From JBBITW01 sp037440525 (GTDB taxonomy: Bacteria; Desulfobacterota; BSN033; UBA1163): a stretch of DNA of 13,408 bases. The notes beneath the pieces were generated by a model, which saw only the letters and a program-made list of their open reading frames with translations, searched no databases and was not told the origin of the DNA. The position numbers were made by a program, and so were the translations under genes. Below are positions 5,666 to 12,032 of the stretch, in pieces. Where the stretch lies: the NCBI GenBank assembly GCA_037440525.1, contig JBBITW010000096.1:1-13408 (forward strand), in the 5' to 3' direction. The first letter of the stretch is position 1. Each line of letters starts with the position of its first letter.

Positions 5666-6059
5666 ACAATCGAATCCCTTCTTTACGAACCTTCTTGCCA
5701 AATGCAATCAACTGCGCACCCAATTCCTCAGCCTCCTTGATATAAGGCCAGAACTCAATTTCAGATATATGACCATCATCTAAAATTAAATCTAAACAAC
5801 ATACCACCTCTTCTAAAGAAGTTTCAGAGGTGTTTAAGTATTTACTAAATTCGATATCCGATAATTTATTCGCTCCTTCTGCTATATTCAAACAGATAGA
5901 ATCTGCAGCACGTGATAACTGGTCCCTTAAAAGGAAGCGTTCGCTCTCTGGTAAATTTCTCGCCACCTCTCTCATCTTCTTCCTGAATGACTTAGCTTCT
6001 TTATAGACTGGCCACTGCCTAAAACGAAAAAGCGATCTCCTCTCCCTTTTATTCATCAT
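5664..6059 (-). CDS. Four-helix bundle protein, 23S rRNA intervening-sequence protein family (second, different subfamily)
   Basis: A 131-residue basic helical protein with the classical TIGR02436 layout: FRQWPVYKEA (13-22), LRDQLSRAADSICLNIAEG (44-62), EFSKYL (70-75), then SLEEVVCCLDL (81-91) and a last helix ending KKVRKEGIRL. No signal peptide or membrane segment is seen. It shares the fold and the LRxQLxR and AEG positions with the protein at 210-623 but little else, so the two are separate arrivals rather than a local duplication. The ATG at 6057-6059 follows GGGGAAGAG with good spacing; an ATG one codon later is possible. The gene lies between two glycan genes on the same strand and is enclosed by inverted heptad arrays. 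Biochemical function is not established for the family. Confidence 0.88.
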   Translation of the reverse strand: MMNKRERRSLFRFRQWPVYKEAKSFRKKMREVARNLPESERFLLRDQLSRAADSICLNIAEGANKLSDIEFSKYLNTSETSLEEVVCCLDLILDDGHISEIEFWPYIKEAEELGAQLIAFGKKVRKEGIRL

Positions 6060-6088
6060 ATACTGCTCTTCCCCAGATTTAATTGTGT

Positions 6089-6158
6089 ATTATTTATAGT
6101 TTTTAGTTCATCGTTCATCGTTCATGGTTCATCGTTCATCATTCATCGTTTATCATTT
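6089..6158 (-). repeat. Right heptad array of element 2
   Basis: Read on the minus strand, about ten successive 7-mers: AAATGAT, AAACGAT, GAATGAT, GAACGAT, GAACCAT, GAACGAT, GAACGAT, then decaying to GAACTAA, AAACTAT, AAATAAT. The first unit contains the TGA stop of the preceding GT-C/TPR gene (6153-6155). The array therefore begins within that gene's 3' end and runs into the leader of the four-helix-bundle gene. Confidence 0.8.
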
Positions 6159-8000
6159 ATTTTGTTTTTCTAACTCCCGAATCATCAACTTCAAATCTTC
6201 GATTTTCGACTTGGCCTTGGGAGCCATTTCGATTCCCTTAGAATAATAATATTTAGCTTTCTCATAGTCCTTAAATTTGCTTGCATAGATTTTTCCAAGT
6301 TCTTCATAAGAATTAATTATGTTCGGAGCTAATTTCATTGATTTTTCAAACTCCGAAATTGCATTATTATAGTCTTCCATCTCGTTATAAAGCATCCCCA
6401 ATCTGAAATGGAGATTTGAATTATTGGTGTCTCTTGATATGAGGTGTTTGAAGACCTCTTCTTCCTTTTTATACTCTTTCTGCCTCTGATAAAAGACTGC
6501 AAGATTAATTTTGATCTTATCATAATCGGGTTTTAACCATAAGGCTGTCATAAATTCCTTTAGTGCCTTTTCAGGCTGACCATTTCTTCCATAAACTATA
6601 CCAAGATTGTTTCGAGATAAATAATCATAGGGAAGAATCTGGACTGCTTTTTCAAGGTATTTAATCGCCTCTTCATCCATTCCTAATTCCATATAAACCA
6701 CACCCATTAGTGCATTTGCTGTATTGCTATTGGGATGTTTTTCAACTGCATCGGCCCATAGTGTATAACTATTTCTCCAGATTGTATTTTGATGAATGGT
6801 CATATAGGAATATCCAGCCATTAAAAGAATAAAAATGGACATCGATAGTAATTTAAAAAAACCCGGGGAGAATCTTTTATTATTCAATAAATAAAATCTA
6901 TCAAAAATGACTCCCAGTACAAAGCAATAGGCAAAAGAAGCAATAAACACATAACGGTCTGCCAGCAGAGTGCTAATAGGGATAATGTTCAAATAGGGAA
7001 ATAAAGTAATAAGAAAGAAGAAGAAAGAAAAAAAGATAACTTTTGTCCTCTTTAAACTCCAGAAACTTAATCCAAATAAAAAGACTATAATTAAGACAAA
7101 GAGGATATTTTTTATATGATAAACAGGAAGCATTACAGAGAATGAATAAGCAGCAGAGTAGTTGACTGTAAATGCTAATAATTTGATACTTCGTAAAAAA
7201 ACAAATAGAATAACGAGTAGGTTCTCTAAGAAACCCTTTCCATAATAAGGCTTTACCCCTCCTGCATCGAGCATAACCTTTATTGAAATAAGGGCAAAAA
7301 CAGCTGAGATAATTATTGTCAAAGTGAAAAAGATCCAGTGGTCTTTTAAGAAAACAAGGATGCTATCTTTTTTTCTTGCAATTTCGTATAAGAGGATAAC
7401 AGCCGGAAAGACCACTGCTGAAGGTTTTGAAAGGATCGCAAGAAGAACTGTAAATAAAACGAGAAATAGATAAAAAAGTCTTCTTTTTCCACTTCCTTCC
7501 CTTCCTTTAAAATAAAGTAAGAAAGCAAGAAAGAAGAAAAACCCTTGAAGGACCTCTTTTCTTGCAGCAAGCCATGTCACCGCCTCCACATGAACGGGAT
7601 GGACTGCAAAGAGGAGGCTTCCAAATAGAGCGATCCTAAAATGAGAATCTGGAGAAGCCCTTTCCCTTAAATGTGTAGATAGAATATGGAGAGTAAAAAA
7701 GACCATGATGCAAGTAAGGATGTAGAAAATGATGTTTGTAATCCGATACCCCATTGGATTAAGCTTCCAGAAATGGTAATCCAAGGCATAACTGAGCATC
7801 CGGACAGGTTGATAGGTGTTGGCTTTTTGATATGTAAAGAGCCTTTTAATCCCCTTCCAACTTAAATCTCTAATGGTAGAATTCTGATAAATCATTCCAT
7901 CATCCCAATTCGTGAATTGGTTTCCCAATGAATTAAAATAAAGTAATCCAATAAGAACCAATATAGCCATAACTCCAATCATGTTTATTTTGTTGCTCAC
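6153..8000 (-). CDS. Membrane GT-C-type glycosyltransferase with C-terminal TPR repeats (TMTC/PMT-like)
   Basis: 615 residues. The N-terminal two-thirds (about 8-405) contains roughly ten to twelve hydrophobic segments. The first loop carries NWDD (31-34), the acidic pair typical of GT-C protein-O-mannosyltransferase-like enzymes that use polyprenyl-phosphate sugars, and the next loop has HPVHVEAV (134-141), characteristic of the TMTC-like group. Residues about 424-595 are five tetratricopeptide repeats (for example HFRLGMLYNEMEDYNNAISEFEK). The likely role is transfer of a sugar from a lipid carrier outside the inner membrane, with the TPRs binding a protein partner or acceptor; the substrate cannot be predicted. 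The start is GTG at 7998-8000, directly after the TAA of the amidotransferase gene with no spacer, and GAAGGCGG upstream inside that gene. An ATG six codons later is an alternative. Its stop codon lies in the heptad array of element 2. Confidence 0.82.
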   Translation of the reverse strand: MSNKINMIGVMAILVLIGLLYFNSLGNQFTNWDDGMIYQNSTIRDLSWKGIKRLFTYQKANTYQPVRMLSYALDYHFWKLNPMGYRITNIIFYILTCIMVFFTLHILSTHLRERASPDSHFRIALFGSLLFAVHPVHVEAVTWLAARKEVLQGFFFFLAFLLYFKGREGSGKRRLFYLFLVLFTVLLAILSKPSAVVFPAVILLYEIARKKDSILVFLKDHWIFFTLTIIISAVFALISIKVMLDAGGVKPYYGKGFLENLLVILFVFLRSIKLLAFTVNYSAAYSFSVMLPVYHIKNILFVLIIVFLFGLSFWSLKRTKVIFFSFFFFLITLFPYLNIIPISTLLADRYVFIASFAYCFVLGVIFDRFYLLNNKRFSPGFFKLLSMSIFILLMAGYSYMTIHQNTIWRNSYTLWADAVEKHPNSNTANALMGVVYMELGMDEEAIKYLEKAVQILPYDYLSRNNLGIVYGRNGQPEKALKEFMTALWLKPDYDKIKINLAVFYQRQKEYKKEEEVFKHLISRDTNNSNLHFRLGMLYNEMEDYNNAISEFEKSMKLAPNIINSYEELGKIYASKFKDYEKAKYYYSKGIEMAPKAKSKIEDLKLMIRELEKQNK

Positions 8001-9968
8001 TTATATTAAACCGCCTTCCCTATCTACATATACTCTGAACCAAATTTCCAAAAAGAGCAAAGCCCATATTTTAGCCGAATGATCATAGTGTATGGTAAGA
8101 TGTTCGTTTAATAATTTTTCAACTCCAGCTTTTTTTAAATAACCTCGGCCTATTGTTCTTTGATTAAGAAGAATTTCTCTGGTGTAATCCTTCAGCTCCT
8201 TTCGAAACCATCTCGCAATGGGTACTCTGAAACCCATTTTCTTCCTCGTAAGAATTGTTTTCGGAATAAAGTTCTCAAATGCTTTTTTCAGTATATATTT
8301 TGTTTTGAACCCTTTCAGCTTTAAATTAGGGGGAATCTTTGCAATATCTTCCATGAACAGATGATCGAGAAAAGGGACACGCGCTTCCAGAGAGTTGGCC
8401 ATCGTGGCAATGTCTGTCTTCACCAGGAGGTCTTCCGGAAGATAGGTCATCATATCGAGATAAAGCAGGCTTTCTAAAAAATCCCTTCTTTCTACTTCTT
8501 CGTATTTCTTAATCAAATAATCTAAGGGATCAATTTGTTTTATATGACTCGAAAATTCTTCCGTATAAATGCTTTCTTTCTCTTTTGCATTAAATATTTT
8601 TATTTGTTCTGCATAATTTCTACCCTGGTGTGAAGTTAGCATTTCTATAAAATCGGTCAGACGATTAAATGTCTTCCTTTGCCAAGGCAAAATGGAGAGG
8701 ATCCGTAATAAAGAGGAAAGCAGCCTTTTCCTTAACTCTTCAGGTAACCGGGTGAACCATAAAACATATTGACTTCGGAGATAGCGGTAATATCCAGCAA
8801 AATTTTCATCTCCGGCATCACCTGTCAAAACTACCTTAACAAATTCCTTTGTCATTTTTGCTACATAATAGGTTGGAATCGCAGATGAATCGGCAAAGGG
8901 TTCACTATAATGCCAAACAAGTTTAGGTAATATTTCAATAGCATCCGGCTTTACGACAAATTCATGGTGTTCTGTTTTAAAATGGTTGGACACGATTCTG
9001 GCATAACCAAGCTCATCGAAATCTTTCTCTTCAAAACCGATGGTGAAGGTTTTAACGGGCTTTCCGCTTAGCTGTGCCATCAATCCGACAACAATACTCG
9101 AATCAACTCCTCCGCTCAGAAACGCACCCAGGGGAACATCGCTGATAAGGCGAAGCTTGACTGATTCTTGAAGCCCCGCCCGGATGAAATGAAATAATTC
9201 ATTTTCATTTTTATTATTTTTTTGATTCTGAGCAAAATCTAACTTCCAATACCGTTCAATTCTTACATTTCCGGAAATGTCGTACAAAAGATAGTGAGCC
9301 GGGGGAAGTTTTCGGATACCTTCGAAGATGGAATCGGGGGACGGAATATATTGATAGGTAAGATAATGGTGGAGAGCAGAGAGATTGACCTTTCTTTCCA
9401 CTTTTGGGTCTTGAAGAATGGCCTTGATTTCCGAAGCAAAAAGGAACCGCCCATCTTTAAGATAATAGACAAGTGGTTTCTTTCCTAAACGGTCACGGGC
9501 CAAAAAAAGCCGTTTTCTTCGTGAATCCCATATCCCAAAGGCGAACATTCCTCTGAAAGTTTGCAGACAATCCACATCCCACTCTTCATAGGCATGAAGA
9601 ATGACCTCTGTATCAGAATTCGATTTGAAAAGGTGCCCCTTTTTTTCTAATTCCTTTCTAATTCCCTGATAATTATAAATTTCTCCATTGTAAACAATCC
9701 AAACCGTTTTATCCTCATTACACATGGGTTGATGTGCAGCCCCTGAAAGATCAATGATTGCCAGGCGCCGATGGCCCAAGCCAACCTCAAAACCTTCCTG
9801 AACGAGGGACAACGGTGCTGATCGATTCACTTCTATAAATTGGTCTGCGTTGATGAAAACTATCCCTTCGTCATCCGGACCACGGTGAGCCATGACATCG
9901 CGCATCCGTTGCAGGGTTTCGGCTTCAACCCCTCTTTGAAAATCAACCTTTCCACAAATTCCGCACAT
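8001..9968 (-). CDS. asnB: Asparagine synthase (glutamine-hydrolysing) family amidotransferase
   Basis: 655 residues. The N-terminal class II glutamine amidotransferase domain (1 to about 190) begins MCGICG with Cys2 as nucleophile after Met removal, which fixes the start. It also shows RGPDDEG (29-35), GHRRLAIIDLSG (65-76), YNGEIYNY (93-100) and SDTE (118-121). The synthetase domain carries the PP-loop SGGVDSS (285-291) and the later motifs GDAGDENFAGYYRY and LEARVPFLDH. It would use glutamine ammonia and ATP to amidate a carboxylate. Members in polysaccharide clusters may amidate sugar uronates or other substrates rather than make asparagine, and the neighbours here favour that, but it is inference. 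There is a low-complexity Asn/Lys stretch (about 247-257) between the domains. It follows the methyltransferase gene by 21 bases and abuts the next gene. Confidence 0.93.
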   Translation of the reverse strand: MCGICGKVDFQRGVEAETLQRMRDVMAHRGPDDEGIVFINADQFIEVNRSAPLSLVQEGFEVGLGHRRLAIIDLSGAAHQPMCNEDKTVWIVYNGEIYNYQGIRKELEKKGHLFKSNSDTEVILHAYEEWDVDCLQTFRGMFAFGIWDSRRKRLFLARDRLGKKPLVYYLKDGRFLFASEIKAILQDPKVERKVNLSALHHYLTYQYIPSPDSIFEGIRKLPPAHYLLYDISGNVRIERYWKLDFAQNQKNNKNENELFHFIRAGLQESVKLRLISDVPLGAFLSGGVDSSIVVGLMAQLSGKPVKTFTIGFEEKDFDELGYARIVSNHFKTEHHEFVVKPDAIEILPKLVWHYSEPFADSSAIPTYYVAKMTKEFVKVVLTGDAGDENFAGYYRYLRSQYVLWFTRLPEELRKRLLSSLLRILSILPWQRKTFNRLTDFIEMLTSHQGRNYAEQIKIFNAKEKESIYTEEFSSHIKQIDPLDYLIKKYEEVERRDFLESLLYLDMMTYLPEDLLVKTDIATMANSLEARVPFLDHLFMEDIAKIPPNLKLKGFKTKYILKKAFENFIPKTILTRKKMGFRVPIARWFRKELKDYTREILLNQRTIGRGYLKKAGVEKLLNEHLTIHYDHSAKIWALLFLEIWFRVYVDREGGLI

Positions 9969-9989
9969 ATCTGATCTTTTCGGCGACCT

Positions 9990-10880
9990 TTATTCCTTAA
10001 TCCCTTCCGCAAAAAGGGTATCGCCAAGATTGAGACGTTCGATTAGATTACAATAGACTTTATGGACAGCCTTAAGAGGCTTATGTATCTGAAATTGCTC
10101 TTGCACCACATTGCTTATGGGGTCTCTCCCTATCTCTCTCGCTCTCCATTTTTTGGTCAAGCCGATGCCATCCTCGATGCAAACGATGGGGTTGAACCCC
10201 CTTGTCTTCGAAGTAATGTGTGAAAATCCTATATCGCTGAGCATCTGACGCAGGTTCTGCCGGGAAAAATAGAAAAGATGATCTCGCCCCACATATCGGT
10301 ACCTATCTTTTAGGAGGCGGATGCTCAGACCTTCCCAACACGGAACGGATAACACGAAAAAGCCGCCAGGGCGAAGTACACGGTACACCTCGATGATGAC
10401 TTGCCGGGGATTGGGTATATGTTCCATCGTTTGCCAGGCCACCACAATATCAAAGAAATTGCTTCGGTATCCGGCATCATGGATCGTTCCGCTGATCACA
10501 TTTAATCCGTACTGTTTCCGTGCAAACTCTGAAGAGGGAGTGCTTAACTCAACCCCGTACGTATCCCAGCCATCTTTCTGGCAACAAAGAAGAAACCCAC
10601 CCGCTGCAGTACCGATTTCTAATAACCGATTCGTTCTTCGAAAATTCAAAAAACGGCGCCTGTAATGGGGATAGTCACTCATGGCAGCAATTGATTCTGG
10701 CAAAACGAACAACTCTCTTCCGTAGGTATCGTAGATTTCTTGCAACTTTTCTTGGTCGGGCTGAGGGTTAATATAGACCAGCCCATCATTGATACATTTA
10801 ACAAATGTGCTTCTCTGTTTTTCGAAAAGCTTGATTGACTCGTCCTTTCTACAAACAGGACAATGAATTTTGCGGCTCAT
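9990..10880 (-). CDS. SAM-dependent class I methyltransferase with N-terminal zinc-knuckle-like region
   Basis: 296 residues. The N-terminus has CPVC (7-10) and VKCINDGLVYINPQP (27-41), the pattern of a zinc-ribbon that often precedes Methyltransf_11/23 domains in polysaccharide and natural-product clusters. The usual fourth cysteine before GLVY is replaced by aspartate, so metal binding may be lost. The Rossmann methyltransferase core shows LLEIGTAAGGF (86-96, motif I), DIVVAWQTMEHIPNP and YRVLRPGGFFVLSVP. The acceptor is unknown; in this context a glycan or lipid intermediate is likely. The ATG at 10878-10880 lies 14 bases after the glycosyltransferase stop, and a 10-bp palindrome GGAACGTTCC occupies this spacer and may contribute the ribosome binding site. 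Downstream is the amidotransferase gene. Confidence 0.88.
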   Translation of the reverse strand: MSRKIHCPVCRKDESIKLFEKQRSTFVKCINDGLVYINPQPDQEKLQEIYDTYGRELFVLPESIAAMSDYPHYRRRFLNFRRTNRLLEIGTAAGGFLLCCQKDGWDTYGVELSTPSSEFARKQYGLNVISGTIHDAGYRSNFFDIVVAWQTMEHIPNPRQVIIEVYRVLRPGGFFVLSVPCWEGLSIRLLKDRYRYVGRDHLFYFSRQNLRQMLSDIGFSHITSKTRGFNPIVCIEDGIGLTKKWRAREIGRDPISNVVQEQFQIHKPLKAVHKVYCNLIERLNLGDTLFAEGIKE

Positions 10881-10894
10881 AGGAACGTTCCATT

Positions 10895-11995
10895 TCAGAG
10901 ATTGACCTTACACTGTTTCCCCGTTTTATTCCTCCCCTCCACTTCATCTTTCTGGTAAAGCCATTGTTTTGCCCTGTTGAAATAGCTGGGGAGATTAACA
11001 TGGAGACGCGCACCGATCAGATTGACGATCATTTTTAACTTGAAGGACGGGTTTACATTTTCCCTTAAAGCCCAGCTCTTCTTGCTAAGCTCAAGAGCCT
11101 GGTCCCAGTCTCTTTTCGAAAGCTTGATCCACGCGAGAGAGAGATAGGCGATGGCACCTCGTTGACGCATGAATTCCGTCAGACCCAAAGCCGCGATCTC
11201 TTCACTAAAGCTGACCACAAAATCATCGCTGTACCTAAGGAATCCCTCAAAAATCTGCTCATTTCGTTGCATCGTTACCGACTGAGGATGTCTTCTCCAA
11301 AAACCCAGGATTTGTGGAATATATTCGAAGGGTCCTTTTAGAGCCAATTTCATCCATGTCGGGTAATCCACTAAGGGCAAATACTCAGGCTGGGTGAATC
11401 CGCCAACCTCAAGAAGGGCAGATTTTCTGATCATCACGCTTTGCGTGCCAATCGGGTTAAATCCCTGGAGGAATATTTTGAGTGCTGACCCGACCGGTCT
11501 GTTACTCAGTTCATTCGTTCCGAAAGGGCTGGGGTATACCACCACCCGGTCATCAAAAACATACGCATATCGACCGTGACTGAGCACCACCCGATCATTC
11601 TTGAAAGCCGACCTCTGGACCTCAAGCCGGTAGGCAGGGATATAATCATCTCCCTCCAAGATGAGAACCAATTCCCCTTGTGACTCCTTAAGCGCGCGAT
11701 TATAAATTTCTCCAAGGTGTTCGATGCCCTNNNNNNNNNNNNNNNNNNNNNNNNNNNNNNNNNNNNNNNNNNNNNNNNNNNNNNGGTGATCGATGCCCTG
11801 ATGTTCCATCCGAAGATAACAGATTCTCGGATCCTGATATCCAGCTACGATTTTCGGGGTTTCGTCCGTCGATCCGTCATCAACGATAATCATTTCCCAG
11901 TGGGGGTCAGTCTGTTCCAGCAAGCTCTGGATACACGCCGAGATATATTTCCCTTGGTTGAACGTTGGTGTTAGAACTGAAATCAATGGCTCCAT
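10895..11995 (-). CDS. Family 2 glycosyltransferase (interrupted by an assembly gap)
   Basis: A GT-A-fold, cytoplasmic, nucleotide-sugar-dependent transferase. From the chosen start it begins MEPLISVLTPTFNQGKYISAC, followed by WEMIIVDDGSTDETP with the nucleotide-binding DD and, after the gap, GELVLILEGDDY with the acidic metal-binding motif. GFTQPEYLPLVDYPTWMKLAL and LGFWRRHPQSVT match later conserved parts of GT2 proteins. The C-terminal 80 residues are helical without clear TPR signature. I chose the ATG at 11993-11995 because it gives the normal family N-terminus; a TTG at 12002-12004 would add three residues. The 54 Ns at 11731-11784 break the protein, but the bases flanking them are near duplicates, so the true protein is probably about 343 residues with continuous HQGIEHLGE. 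Acceptor and donor are not predictable. Confidence 0.88.
   Translation of the reverse strand: MEPLISVLTPTFNQGKYISACIQSLLEQTDPHWEMIIVDDGSTDETPKIVAGYQDPRICYLRMEHQGIDHXXXXXXXXXXXXXXXXXXXGIEHLGEIYNRALKESQGELVLILEGDDYIPAYRLEVQRSAFKNDRVVLSHGRYAYVFDDRVVVYPSPFGTNELSNRPVGSALKIFLQGFNPIGTQSVMIRKSALLEVGGFTQPEYLPLVDYPTWMKLALKGPFEYIPQILGFWRRHPQSVTMQRNEQIFEGFLRYSDDFVVSFSEEIAALGLTEFMRQRGAIAYLSLAWIKLSKRDWDQALELSKKSWALRENVNPSFKLKMIVNLIGARLHVNLPSYFNRAKQWLYQKDEVEGRNKTGKQCKVNL
11731..11784. other. Assembly gap (54 Ns), probably an unmerged contig overlap
   Basis: The 15 bases left of the gap (11716-11730, GGTGTTCGATGCCCT) recur to the right (11785-11799) with one mismatch. The copies are 69 bases apart, exactly 23 codons. 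Merging them would keep the frame and restore an ungapped glycosyltransferase. Confidence 0.85.
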
Positions 11996-12032
11996 AATCC
12001 CCAAAATCTTATTACCTCTTGAGAACCCGCTC

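Larger units (their letters stand above)
5624..6158 (-). mobile_element. Four-helix-bundle element 2 (bounded by inverted heptad arrays)
   Basis: A 535-bp segment placed between the GT-C/TPR gene and the dehydrogenase/acetyltransferase fusion. It is bounded by inversely oriented arrays of a 7-bp repeat, consensus RAACGAT: on the left 5624-5665 (plus strand), on the right 6089-6158 (minus strand). The only gene inside is the four-helix-bundle ORF. The arrays are complementary over about six units, so a transcript crossing the element could fold into a long stem with the ORF in the loop. The unit differs from the arms of element 1 apart from a shared ACGAT core. Whether it is mobile is inference. 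Confidence 0.55.

Noticed and set aside
210..6059. 23S rRNA gene with an intervening sequence
   Set aside because: No rRNA sequence surrounds either four-helix-bundle gene; both neighbours are protein-coding.
5624..6158. CRISPR-like or iteron-like array from the heptads
   Set aside because: Units are 7 bp without spacers, no cas or replication gene is present, and the two arrays are inverted around an ORF.
7005..7040. Purine-rich tract in the GT-C gene as a phase-variation site
   Set aside because: The longest run is seven A's and encodes Phe-rich membrane helix; no frame disruption is seen.
9190..9235. A/T-rich stretch in the amidotransferase gene as an inserted repeat
   Set aside because: It is a low-complexity Asn/Lys linker between domains with no 7-bp period or match to other repeats here.
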